Below, piece after piece: positions 1-7,796 of a stretch of 64,000 nucleotides of DNA. Made by a program: the position numbers and the translations under genes. The notes beneath the pieces are model-generated. The model worked only from the letters and a program-made list of their open reading frames with translations, made no database searches and was not told the DNA's origin. Numbering within the stretch: the stretch's first letter is position 1; each line of letters starts with the position of its first letter. The DNA is from an uncultured Pelagimonas sp. (lineage in GTDB: Bacteria > Pseudomonadota > Alphaproteobacteria > Rhodobacterales > Rhodobacteraceae). The stretch is taken from contig CANMIH010000012.1 of the NCBI GenBank assembly GCA_947497905.1, forward strand, positions 62,001-126,000, given 5' to 3'.

Positions 1-497
1 ACCGGGAACCAGCGCAGCTGAGCTGCGAGAAAAGTCAGCAAAACCAAGCCAATATAAAAAACCGGCATCGACAATCCGACCTGAAACACCGTGCGGATCA
101 CCGTGTCGGGCCAACGGCCTCGGTTCAGCGCTGCCACAAAGGCCATCGGCCCGGCAATCAACACCGAAAGCCCTACGGCATAGACCGTCAGAAAGGCTGT
201 GGTTGGCAGACGCTGAAACACCACATCCAACACTTCGGTGCGCATCAGGATTGAAGTGCCCAGATCGCCCTGCACCGTATTCGTCAAAAACAGCCAGAAC
301 TGCACCCAGGCGGGTTCGTTTAGCCCCAAACGATCACGGATCGCGGCCAGATCGGCATCAGATGCGCGATCACCGGCAATCGCAAGAGCCGGGTCACCGG
401 GTAAAAAACGCACCAACAAAAAGATGATCACCATGACCAGAAGAAAGGTCGGGATCATCAGTGTAAGCCGTTTCAGAATGTATTGAAGCGTGGCCAT
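1..497 (-). CDS. Peptide-type ABC transporter permease (DppB family), 3' end missing
   Basis: Inner-membrane permease of a peptide/nickel/opine-class ABC importer, cut by the left window edge after about 165 residues. The reverse complement from the ATG at 497 starts MATLQYILKRLTLMIPTF and continues with the FLLVRFLPGDPALA-type first helix and periplasmic stretch usual for DppB/OppB proteins. Further hydrophobic segments follow. It lies downstream of the binding-protein gene on the same strand, and a terminator-like hairpin separates the two. The rest of the operon (second permease, ATPases) should lie beyond the left edge. Family assignment is firm; the substrate is not shown by the sequence. 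Confidence 0.88.
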   Translation of the reverse strand, partial: MATLQYILKRLTLMIPTFLLVMVIIFLLVRFLPGDPALAIAGDRASDADLAAIRDRLGLNEPAWVQFWLFLTNTVQGDLGTSILMRTEVLDVVFQRLPTTAFLTVYAVGLSVLIAGPMAFVAALNRGRWPDTVIRTVFQVGLSMPVFYIGLVLLTFLAAQLRWFP

Positions 498-513
498 CTG
501 GTCCTCGTGAGAC

Positions 514-549
514 AAAAAAGGCCGCCGGAAGGGATACGAACCGGCGGCC
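514..549 (-). terminator. Intrinsic terminator/attenuator between binding protein and permease
   Basis: Perfect 9-bp inverted repeat GGCCGCCGG (520-528) / CCGGCGGCC (541-549) with a 12-nt loop. Read on the minus strand it is followed at once by six T residues (519-514). It sits between the binding-protein stop (571) and the permease start (497), so it probably gives partial termination and higher expression of the binding protein. Confidence 0.75.
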
Positions 550-570
550 AGAGTAAGCGTTTACCGCAGA

Positions 571-2157
571 TCAGCGGTTGACGCTGGCTTCGTCAAAGAT
601 GTTGTTGCCCAGAGGCGTCTGGACGTACCCTTCGACCGACTTGGAAACCGCTACCGCAAAGGGGGTCTCATACATGAACAAAAGCGGTGCCGCTTCGGCA
701 TAGATGTCCTGCATCTTTGCGAATTGCTCAGCGCGTTTGGCCGGATCAAGCTCAACTGCGGCTGCTTCGAACAGCCCGTTGAACTCGTCGTTGTTCCAGC
801 CGGTACCGACCGCTTTGCGGGTCGGGTGATACCCCAGCCATCCAACTACCTGACTAGGGTCATTCACATCATTCACCCAGCCATAGGTGTGGATATCAAA
901 CTCGCCCGAACGGTTCTTCGCCCCTCGGGTCGCGCCATCCACCTGCTCGACGTTCACCTTCAACCCCAGCGGCGACCACATCTGTTGCAACGCTGCAAAG
1001 ATGGTGCTGTCGTCGGCCGACCCTGCCAGTGTGGTCAGAGTGATCTCGGTTCCGGGTTCAACGCCCGCTTCTTTGATCAGCTCCTGTGCCTTGGCCATAT
1101 CGTAGGAATACAGCGGCGTTTCACCTGTCGACATCGGCGTCGCCGCCGCCATCAAAGGCGAGGTCATCGGCTTGCCTGCGCCCTGCAGCACCAGACCAAT
1201 CAGCGCCTCTTTGTTAGTGGCGTAGTTGATCGCCTGACGCACCTTTGGATCTGCCAGAGGGTTGGGTGTGCCATCTGCGCGGGTGTCACGTGTGTTGATC
1301 GGCGAGTAGATGATCCGCGTCGAGGGATAAAGATTCATGTTGATCTTGGGATCTGCCTCAAGCTCAGCGACGCGGCTGAAGGGCACAAACTCGGCAACAT
1401 CCACTTCACCGGCCTGCAGCTTGAGAATGCGGGTCGCATCATCCGGGATGATTTCGAAATCAACGCTTTCAAGATAGGGAAGCGCTTTGCCATCCGATCC
1501 CATGCGCCAGTAGTTGTCATTGGCGCAGAACTTCATGCTCGCGCCCTGCTCGAAGTCACACATATAGAACGGACCCGAGCCCACTCCGGCACTGGCGCTT
1601 GCAAAGATCGCTGCCGATTTCTCCTGATCTGTCGCACCTTCGGCCGCATCAAACGCGGCTTTCGACACGATGCCAGTGTTGAAGGTGGCCAGCATCGACA
1701 ACAGGGTCGGATCAGGGTTGTTAAGCGAAATGGTGACGGTATTGCCATCCGCGGCCACCGATTTGATCGACCCCAACAGACCGGCCCAAGGGCTCAGATC
1801 GAGGTTGCGCGCACGATCCAGCGAAAACACCACATCCGCGCTTGTCAGCTCAGATCCATTGGCAAATTTCACACCGTCGCGCAGTGTCAGCGAAACGCTC
1901 AAACCATCCTCAGAAACGGAATGGCTTTCCGCCAATCCAGCCACCACCGAGCTCCCGTCGGAACCGGTGCGCAGCAAGGTGTCAAACAGACTCCCAACCA
2001 TCCAGATGTCGGGGTTGCGATCGGCGTAGATCGGATCAATCAGGCGCGAGCCGTCATAGCGGGCAAATTTCAAAGTGCCACCGCGCTCTTGCGCCATCGC
2101 TGGGGTGCAAAGAGCCGTAGCAGCGGCAAGTGCCGCCACCATAACAGTGCGTTTCAT
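571..2157 (-). CDS. Peptide-type ABC transporter substrate-binding protein (SBP family 5)
   Basis: Periplasmic binding protein of 528 residues, normal length for DppA/OppA-type family 5. Residues 1-22 form a signal peptide ending in AMA before QERGG. The mature part begins GGTLKFARYDG, followed by the family's LFDTLLR-type segment and the later WGYHPTRK / WNNDEF region near the C-terminus. The reading frame is open further upstream, but the ATG at 2157 is preceded by GGGAGGAAT at good spacing and starts the signal peptide, so it is preferred. It is transcribed with the DppB-type permease. The XRE-cupin gene lies 238 bp upstream on the same strand. The ligand (peptide, opine or other) cannot be read from sequence. 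Confidence 0.9.
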   Translation of the reverse strand: MKRTVMVAALAAATALCTPAMAQERGGTLKFARYDGSRLIDPIYADRNPDIWMVGSLFDTLLRTGSDGSSVVAGLAESHSVSEDGLSVSLTLRDGVKFANGSELTSADVVFSLDRARNLDLSPWAGLLGSIKSVAADGNTVTISLNNPDPTLLSMLATFNTGIVSKAAFDAAEGATDQEKSAAIFASASAGVGSGPFYMCDFEQGASMKFCANDNYWRMGSDGKALPYLESVDFEIIPDDATRILKLQAGEVDVAEFVPFSRVAELEADPKINMNLYPSTRIIYSPINTRDTRADGTPNPLADPKVRQAINYATNKEALIGLVLQGAGKPMTSPLMAAATPMSTGETPLYSYDMAKAQELIKEAGVEPGTEITLTTLAGSADDSTIFAALQQMWSPLGLKVNVEQVDGATRGAKNRSGEFDIHTYGWVNDVNDPSQVVGWLGYHPTRKAVGTGWNNDEFNGLFEAAAVELDPAKRAEQFAKMQDIYAEAAPLLFMYETPFAVAVSKSVEGYVQTPLGNNIFDEASVNR

Positions 2158-2192
2158 AATCGGATTCCTCCCTGGTGGTCCGTATGACTTCG

Positions 2193-2234
2193 TAAGTTTA
2201 GCTATTTTTTTATTGTTACTAAAAATAAGTTTAG
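2193..2234. promoter_or_regulatory. Direct repeat TAAGTTTAG in the binding-protein leader
   Basis: TAAGTTTAG occurs at 2193-2201 and again at 2226-2234, 33 bp apart (about three helical turns), in an AT-rich stretch between the XRE-cupin gene and the binding-protein gene. It could be an operator for the neighbouring regulator or part of the promoter. The repeats are short, so chance is possible. Confidence 0.25.
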
Positions 2235-2395
2235 TGACAGAAACCCGAGGCAGGCAACCTTTTTTCCGCACCAAATTCCAAGTATTTTCACCGGAGTTCT
2301 CGCAATTTCGCACAGAACCACCTGCAATCTGCATAAAGGATATTGTATCCAAACAGATTCGTCGTGGAAAATTTTTACGCCCGAGTGATGTTAGC

Positions 2396-2986
2396 TTAAG
2401 TTGACCCAATCGGCCGGGTGGGAACCCACAGCTCTACCGAATCTTCGTCACCCAGAACCCGAGAGAAATGAGGCGTGCTGGTGTCGTGGTGCATGCTGTC
2501 CCCTGGGTTCATCACATAAACCTTGTCCCCAAGATGATATTCCACCTGACCCGACATCAGGTGAAAGAACACCTCGCCGGGATGGCACATCTTCTCAGAT
2601 TCGTGTCCAGCCGGACGGTGAATGATCGTCGGATACATCAAAGACCCGGCAAAACCTGGCCCAAGTTTTTCGTAGTATCGTCCGTTCACACCAAGAGAAT
2701 AGATCTGCCGCGCATTCGCTGGCGTGTATTCACGCAGCTGATCTGGGACGCTCAACAACTGTTCGACCGAAGTCCCCAATGCCGCCGCGATTGACATCAG
2801 GGACGTCAGAGACGGTGACGAAATTCCACGTTCCACCTGGCTCAAAAATCCAGTGGTCAGCCCGGCCTCTTCCGCAACACGTCCCATCGTCTTGCCCAAC
2901 ATTTTACGCCGCTGACGAATGGCCGCTCCCAACTGACTGGGTTGGCCTTTCGGCGGTGTGGTCGTTGTTGGGGCGGATGTGGTCAT
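2396..2986 (-). CDS. XRE-family transcriptional regulator with C-terminal cupin domain
   Basis: Regulator of 196 residues. Residues about 18-75 form a lambda-repressor-like HTH (AAIRQRRKMLGKTMGRVAEE, then GLTTGFLSQVERG). Residues about 115-190 form a small cupin (HPGEVFFHLMSGQVEYHLGD). The order and length match the HTH_3-cupin_2 (PuuR-like) class, in which the cupin senses a small molecule. It lies upstream of the peptide-type transporter and probably regulates it. The ATG at 2986 has no clear Shine-Dalgarno, and a perfect 17-bp palindrome abuts it, suggesting autoregulation. The next in-frame Met lies inside the HTH, so this start is required. Confidence 0.88.
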   Translation of the reverse strand: MTTSAPTTTTPPKGQPSQLGAAIRQRRKMLGKTMGRVAEEAGLTTGFLSQVERGISSPSLTSLMSIAAALGTSVEQLLSVPDQLREYTPANARQIYSLGVNGRYYEKLGPGFAGSLMYPTIIHRPAGHESEKMCHPGEVFFHLMSGQVEYHLGDKVYVMNPGDSMHHDTSTPHFSRVLGDEDSVELWVPTRPIGST

Positions 2987-3003
2987 AAAACTGGTCCAGT
3001 TTT
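2987..3003. promoter_or_regulatory. Perfect palindrome abutting the XRE-cupin start codon
   Basis: AAAACTGG-T-CCAGTTTT, an 8-1-8 perfect inverted repeat, lies directly before the start codon of the XRE-cupin regulator. XRE-family dimers bind short palindromes of this kind, so an autoregulatory operator is likely. It also occupies the place of a ribosome-binding site. Confidence 0.5.
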
Positions 3004-3186
3004 TGGGATGCCCCCAGCCATACGCTAGCGCGCGGCGTCAAGTCCAGAGCTCTGCCCCCGTCGTGCACAGTCGAACACCTTCATGATGAAAATTGGTTTG
3101 GTCAAACAATCCTATTTTGGCCATTTCAGAAACACGCACCCCATGACACACCGCATTCAATAGATCACTTTTGAAGGATGCCGCCT

Positions 3187-4371
3187 ATGAGCCGTCTGAT
3201 GATGTTCACCCTGTTCTATCTGGCCGTGTTTTTGCAGGCCGGAGCCTATGGGCTGACGTTTTTGTTGCCTCCTCTTTTCGACGAGTTCGGCGCAAATGAG
3301 AAAGTCGTGGGAGGCATGCTGTTTCTCACCACGATCTCAACCTTGATTACAGTCTACTACGCCGGGCATTTGTCAGATGTTCTCGGCAGAATGCGCGTTC
3401 TTGGCATTGCCTGTCTGGCAATATCTGCATCTCTGGCGGCCTATGGCATGACCCACTCCGTCGGCCCCGTGCTGTACTTCGCCAGCGCTGCGATGGGCTT
3501 TGGCTGGGGGCTCACCTATGCACTAACAAGCGTCGTGCTCACCAGACTGGTCCGGGCCGACGAACGCGTTCGCTATTTTGCCGTGCAATCCGTGGCTCTT
3601 ATGGCAGGCTTTGGACTTTCCCCCGTCATGGCTGCGCAGATGGAGCGTGCCGGATTTGCCATGCGCGACGCATTTTTTCTCACCGCCGTACTCTGCACAA
3701 TTGCGGCCTTGGTATTCTTTGCGCTGATCCGACCTGTGCGCCTTCATTCTGAGGTATCTGGACCAGAAACACGCTCATCTCTGTCGCCGACCACTGTGTT
3801 CAAGATTATGGGATCTCCGGCCCGGCTCCCGGTGATCATGGTCTGTATCGGTGCCTCTGTTTTTGCGGGAATGAACAACTTTCAGACTGTTTTCGCCCAG
3901 GAACGCGGATTGAACTATGCTGACTATTTTCTAGCTTACACTGTGACAGTTGTAGTATTTCGGGTGGTCCTGGCCCGGTTCAAAGGCGGATCAAACCCCT
4001 ATCTGACAATCGCTGCGCTGCAATACATCATGTGTGGGTCTGTTGTGCTGTTCCTCAGTATTGGTGCCAATGTACCGCTTTACCTTGTGACGGCCTTTCT
4101 CTTTGGCATCGGATATGGCGTAAGTTATCCAATCTTGGCCGCGATGGCCGCCAACGACGCACCACCCGAGATCCTGCCGCAGACGCTTCAGTTTTTTGCT
4201 CTGACCTACTTTATTGGAATCTTTGGATTTCCATTGGTGGCGGGGTGGATGATTGTCGAATTGGGTAGCCCAGCCTTGTTGACCTTTATTGCCGCTCTTG
4301 CCGGCATAGAAGCCGCAATGGCGGCGCTGCGCGGGATAAGGAACACCCGGACCAACACAGTTCTGCTCTAG
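3187..4371 (+). CDS. MFS transporter
   Basis: Inner-membrane protein of about 394 residues with roughly 12 hydrophobic segments, the size and pattern of the major facilitator superfamily. The conserved motif A region between TM2 and TM3 is recognisable as YAGHLSDVLGRMRVLGIA. The ATG at 3187 is chosen because GAAGGA (3173-3178) lies 8 nt before it; an upstream ATG at 3178 overlaps that Shine-Dalgarno. Its stop codon overlaps the stop of the convergent TetR gene. The substrate is unknown. An efflux pump controlled by the neighbouring TetR is possible but not shown. Confidence 0.85.
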   Translation: MSRLMMFTLFYLAVFLQAGAYGLTFLLPPLFDEFGANEKVVGGMLFLTTISTLITVYYAGHLSDVLGRMRVLGIACLAISASLAAYGMTHSVGPVLYFASAAMGFGWGLTYALTSVVLTRLVRADERVRYFAVQSVALMAGFGLSPVMAAQMERAGFAMRDAFFLTAVLCTIAALVFFALIRPVRLHSEVSGPETRSSLSPTTVFKIMGSPARLPVIMVCIGASVFAGMNNFQTVFAQERGLNYADYFLAYTVTVVVFRVVLARFKGGSNPYLTIAALQYIMCGSVVLFLSIGANVPLYLVTAFLFGIGYGVSYPILAAMAANDAPPEILPQTLQFFALTYFIGIFGFPLVAGWMIVELGSPALLTFIAALAGIEAAMAALRGIRNTRTNTVLL

Positions 4372-4943
4372 GTGCACAGCGCGGACATCAAAGCGGATGT
4401 GGCCACATCAAATGCGGTCACATCCCGGCCAATACGGGCTGCGATCTGCGCCCCTTCAACCAAAGCCAATAGCACTGCGGCCCCGGCCTTAGGGTCTTTC
4501 GCGCCTAGAATTGGCAACACATCAGAAGGTATTTTCGACAGGCTGGCCTCTAACCAAAGACAGACCTTTTCACGAAACGCGATCATTTGAGCATAGGTGT
4601 CTTCGGGCAACCCATCGTTGCCAACCGCATAGGCCACGCACAAACACAACGCTGCTCCATCCTGAAGCGCGTCGCGGTAGAACCGGACAAATGCGGCTAA
4701 TTCGTTTTGCGGATTCTTGGAGGTGGCTCGGATGTTTTCCAACCTCTCAATCACAGAGTCGGAGTAGCGCGCCATAATCGCAGTAAGCAGATCGCCTTTG
4801 GCGGGGTAGTGATAATGGATGCTGGCCTTGCGGATACCAATGTCCTTGGCGAGATCGCCATAGCTGAACCCGTCCGCACCAGTGTGGCGCACATAGTGCT
4901 CGGCAGCGTCCATCAGCCGGGTTTTGGTATCATTTGTATCCAT
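4368..4943 (-). CDS. TetR/AcrR family transcriptional regulator
   Basis: Repressor of 191 residues. The N-terminal HTH is typical: AAEHYVRHTGADGFSYGDLA, then GIRKASIHYHYPAKGDLLTA. The C-terminal ligand-binding half is helical. The ATG at 4943 is preceded by GGGAG; the frame is open upstream without a better site. It is the last gene of a GST - cupin - TetR operon and ends in a stop-codon overlap with the convergent MFS gene. A palindrome at 6390-6407 upstream of the operon is the obvious candidate operator, which would make the operon autoregulated. The inducer is unknown. Confidence 0.88.
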   Translation of the reverse strand: MDTNDTKTRLMDAAEHYVRHTGADGFSYGDLAKDIGIRKASIHYHYPAKGDLLTAIMARYSDSVIERLENIRATSKNPQNELAAFVRFYRDALQDGAALCLCVAYAVGNDGLPEDTYAQMIAFREKVCLWLEASLSKIPSDVLPILGAKDPKAGAAVLLALVEGAQIAARIGRDVTAFDVATSALMSALCT

Positions 4944-4991
4944 GGCTGGCTCCCTTGATTCCGATCGAACCACCGCTTCGTCGGATCGGCA

Positions 4992-5028
4992 TATCACAGG
5001 GCACCGTGAGAAACAGCACCCTGTGATA
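4992..5028 (-). other. Intergenic hairpin between cupin and TetR genes
   Basis: Perfect 10-bp inverted repeat TATCACAGGG (4992-5001) / CCCTGTGATA (5019-5028) with a 17-nt loop, 10 bp past the cupin stop codon. No T-run follows, so mRNA processing, stabilisation or attenuation within the operon is more likely than full termination. Confidence 0.45.
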
Positions 5029-5038
5029 GGAGCGAATG

Positions 5039-5707
5039 TTAAACGTCAGGAGCCTGGGCGAAAGGCAAATGGCCCGTTTTCATCCAGAGTTTGGCACCAT
5101 CTAGCCCCGCAGTTGCACGCAGAGCTTCGCCGTCAGGCAGACGCAGCCATGCGCCTTTGCCCAACGAAACGCCCCCTTCAACAAGCCCACCGTCCAGTAT
5201 CAGGATTTCGATGCCACCGGAGGCCGTGTCCACAAGGTCAACCTCTGGCTCTAGCGAAAAATAGCTGACCACCTCGCGGTCATCGCGATGCAACTCGGCG
5301 CGGGACACACCGTTTTCAGGCACACCTAGCTCATCGGCCATCAACTTGCGGAACTGTGTGCGGTCGTCTTTGTCAAATTGCCAGAGTTTCACAAAGATCG
5401 TGCAGCCCTCTTCGGATCCGGGCGTATGAGACGATGTAGGCGGATTACGGACATAGGTTCCCGCTGGAAAATCCCCATGTTCGTCCTGAAAGACACCGTC
5501 CAATACAATGAACTCTTCGCCCCCGGTATGTACATGCGGGGAAAAGGCGCTGCCTGGCGCGAAGCGTACGATGGTCGTCGCACGCGCGACCTCACCACCG
5601 ATACGGTCTAACATGCGGCGCTCGACCCCTGCCATGGGCGATGCTGCCCAATCAATCTGTTCAGAATGAACAAGCGCACGTTTGGTGAAATCAGAATTCA
5701 GTTCCAT
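5039..5707 (-). CDS. ChrR-like cupin domain protein
   Basis: Soluble protein of 222 residues made of two cupin folds. The first (about residues 45-110) carries [20 protein letters not shown], a metal-binding cupin pattern, followed by [20 protein letters not shown]; this is the form seen in ChrR-type cupins (the C-terminal part of anti-sigma ChrR) and in stand-alone relatives. There is no N-terminal zinc anti-sigma domain, so it is not an anti-sigma factor. The ATG at 5707 has GGAG at proper spacing; a GTG four codons earlier overlaps that site. It starts 24 bp after the GST gene. A role in reactive-electrophile or oxidative stress is inferred from context only. Confidence 0.75.
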   Translation of the reverse strand: MELNSDFTKRALVHSEQIDWAASPMAGVERRMLDRIGGEVARATTIVRFAPGSAFSPHVHTGGEEFIVLDGVFQDEHGDFPAGTYVRNPPTSSHTPGSEEGCTIFVKLWQFDKDDRTQFRKLMADELGVPENGVSRAELHRDDREVVSYFSLEPEVDLVDTASGGIEILILDGGLVEGGVSLGKGAWLRLPDGEALRATAGLDGAKLWMKTGHLPFAQAPDV

Positions 5708-5731
5708 GATACTCTCCACTGTCGCAGGGGG

Positions 5732-6355
5732 TTACGCTCCGGCAATGCTCGGACGGGCCGACATCTTGTTGCGCCAGCTGTGCAGATGGGTCAAGTCGTC
5801 CGGAATCTCAACTTTGGCAAAATCCGCAAAAGCCAGACCGGCAAAGGCCGTGATATCTGCCATCGAAAAAGCGGCGCCCGCCAGATAGTCCTGTTTTGAC
5901 AAAACCTCATTCAAGTAGATCATGGTCTGTCCTGCAACTGCCTTTTGCTTGTCGCCCCACTCCACACATTGATCGGTTTCCAACTCAGGGCCAAGACCAT
6001 CGGTCGCGTGATGAAAATAGGTTCCAACCGCGTTCAAAAGACCGGCTTCGGCACGGATATTCATCATCGAGATCTGAGCCCGCTCTTTTGGCGTTGTCCC
6101 GGTCAGCGACGGTCCATCAAAACTGCCATCGATGTATTCTGTGATCGCGGTACACTGTGAAATATGCGTGCCATCTTCAAGCTCAAGGCAGGGAACAGTG
6201 GCATCAGGGTTCTTTGCCTTAAACGCGTCAGAGCGATGCTCACCATTCATGACATCGACCGGTACAAAATCGACTTTGTCGGTTGCGCCCTTCTCAGCGA
6301 GGGCGATGCGGATACGGGCGGGATTGGGAAAGCCCTCAACATCATAGATTTTCAT
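5732..6355 (-). CDS. Glutathione S-transferase family protein
   Basis: Cytosolic GST of 207 residues, the usual size. The N-terminal thioredoxin-like domain runs from MKIYDVEGFPNPARIRIALA to PDATVPCLELEDG, with the cis-Pro of the TVPCLEL segment that contacts glutathione. QCTAITEYID takes the place of the usual ESxAI motif. The C-terminal all-helical domain ends with SMADITAFAGLAFADF, the N-capping-box region of GSTs. AAGGA precedes the ATG at 6355. It is the first gene of the GST - cupin - TetR operon, with a palindrome 35 bp upstream. The physiological substrate is not deducible. Confidence 0.88.
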   Translation of the reverse strand: MKIYDVEGFPNPARIRIALAEKGATDKVDFVPVDVMNGEHRSDAFKAKNPDATVPCLELEDGTHISQCTAITEYIDGSFDGPSLTGTTPKERAQISMMNIRAEAGLLNAVGTYFHHATDGLGPELETDQCVEWGDKQKAVAGQTMIYLNEVLSKQDYLAGAAFSMADITAFAGLAFADFAKVEIPDDLTHLHSWRNKMSARPSIAGA

Positions 6356-6389
6356 CGGTGTGATCCTTGGTTAGATTTACACCCACACC

Positions 6390-6407
6390 CTACCTACCGA
6401 TAGGTAG
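6390..6407. promoter_or_regulatory. Candidate TetR operator upstream of the GST operon
   Basis: CTACCTA-CCGA-TAGGTAG is a perfect 7-4-7 inverted repeat 35-52 bp before the GST start codon, in the only promoter region of an operon that ends with a TetR gene. Size and position fit a TetR-dimer site overlapping the promoter. Confidence 0.6.
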
Positions 6408-6490
6408 ATTCGCAAATGAGAAAGTTCTCACCTTTTCGTGACCAAGGCCAGCATCACGCTTTTTTGGTTTCTCCCTTTGGGCCAGCAAGA

Positions 6491-6511
6491 GGCAAGGCCA
6501 ATGGCCCTGCC
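6491..6511 (-). terminator. Hairpin after the cytosine deaminase gene
   Basis: GGCAAGGCC (6491-6499) / GGCCCTGCC (6503-6511) pair with one G-U type mismatch across a 3-nt loop, 9 bp past the stop codon of the last gene of the nucleobase operon. The following T-run is poor, so this is a terminator candidate only. Confidence 0.4.
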
Positions 6512-6520
6512 CTAAACATT

Positions 6521-7786
6521 TTAGTCTTTCACGATCCGACGCCCACCAGCCGTCGTCACAACATGCTCGATCGGGGTCGAGCGTGAGATCACCTTGCCTC
6601 GGCGCACCACAGCGATACGATGGGCACGCAGCCGGATCGCCTCAATTTTGTCACTCGCCTGCAGCAGTACAAAATTCGCATCACACCCTTTTTCAAGACC
6701 ATAGCCCTCAAGCCCCATGATCTTGGCTGAATTGCTCGTCACCGCGTCAAAGCACCAATCCATATCTGCCCGGCTTGACAGTTGTCCGACATGCAGCCCC
6801 ATGAAGGCCACATCAAGCATGTCCGCTTTCCCCAGCGAATACCAAGGATCTTTGACGCAGTCCGAGCCAAAGCCAACGGTGATCCCGGCATCGCGCAGTT
6901 CACGCACGCGGGTCTGACCACGCCGCTTGGGATAGGTGTCATGGCGGCCCTGCAACATGATGTTGATCAAGGGGTTGGGGATCGCATGCACGCCCGCTTC
7001 TACCATCAATGGGATCAGCTTCGAGACATAGTAATTATCCATCGAATGCATCGAGGTCAGATGTGACCCCGCCACCCGGCCCTGCAATCCCAGTCGCTGG
7101 GTTTCATAGGCCAAGGTCTCGATATGCCGACTATGGGGGTCATCGCTTTCGTCGCAATGCATATCCACCATTAAGCCGCGATCCGCCGCAATCTGGCACA
7201 GCTGGCGCACGCTCTCGGCCCCATCGGCCATGGTGCGCTCGAAATGCGGAATGCCACCAACAACATCCACACCCATATCCAGTGCCCGAACCGTATTGGC
7301 CATAGCCGTGGGATCACGCAATACGCCGTCCTGAGGAAAGGCCACCAGTTGTAGATCAAGATAGTCTTTCACCTGCTTGCGCACCTGCAACAGGGCCTCG
7401 ACCCCTTTAAGCTCGTCATCGCAGGTGTCGACATGGCTGCGGATCGCGCCCATGCCCATGGACACCGCCATATCGCAATAGCGCAACGCCCGCGCGACAA
7501 TGTCATCCACCGTCTGGATCGGTTTCAGCTCGCCCCAAAGCGCGATGCCCTCAAGCAAAGTACCCGAAACATTCATGCGCGGGGTGCCTAAAGACAAGGT
7601 CGCATCCATATGGAAATGCGGGTCGACAAATGGCGGCGACACCAGATAGCCATCTGCGTCGATCACTTCACTGGCCTCAGCCGCAATTCCCGCCTCAACC
7701 GCAACAATCTTGCCGCCCTGACAGGCGATATCCATCCCAGTGCGCCCATCGGGCAGCGAGGCATTTTTCAAAATCAGGTCAAACAT
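6521..7786 (-). CDS. codA: Cytosine deaminase-type amidohydrolase
   Basis: Metal-dependent amidohydrolase of 421 residues, probably cytosine to uracil plus ammonia. The metal and catalytic residues match the known E. coli CodA set at a constant offset of four: H57 and H59 (DPHFHMD), H210 and E213 (HCDESDDPHSRHIE), H242 (GSHLTSMHS) and D309 (GFGSDCVKDPWYSLG). The ATG at 7786 starts MFDLILKNAS and lies 10 bp after the permease gene; the open upstream extension is not family-like. As last gene of a BMP-type nucleoside/nucleobase importer operon it would process an imported base or analogue. A related deaminase specificity (isoguanine, creatinine, other pyrimidines) cannot be excluded. Confidence 0.82.
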   Translation of the reverse strand: MFDLILKNASLPDGRTGMDIACQGGKIVAVEAGIAAEASEVIDADGYLVSPPFVDPHFHMDATLSLGTPRMNVSGTLLEGIALWGELKPIQTVDDIVARALRYCDMAVSMGMGAIRSHVDTCDDELKGVEALLQVRKQVKDYLDLQLVAFPQDGVLRDPTAMANTVRALDMGVDVVGGIPHFERTMADGAESVRQLCQIAADRGLMVDMHCDESDDPHSRHIETLAYETQRLGLQGRVAGSHLTSMHSMDNYYVSKLIPLMVEAGVHAIPNPLINIMLQGRHDTYPKRRGQTRVRELRDAGITVGFGSDCVKDPWYSLGKADMLDVAFMGLHVGQLSSRADMDWCFDAVTSNSAKIMGLEGYGLEKGCDANFVLLQASDKIEAIRLRAHRIAVVRRGKVISRSTPIEHVVTTAGGRRIVKD

Positions 7787-7796
7787 CTCAGATCTC

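Noticed and set aside
724-2187. Long open frame on the plus strand opposite the binding-protein gene
   Set aside because: It has no recognisable domain, is very rich in His, Arg and Cys, and mirrors the codon pattern of the true minus-strand gene.
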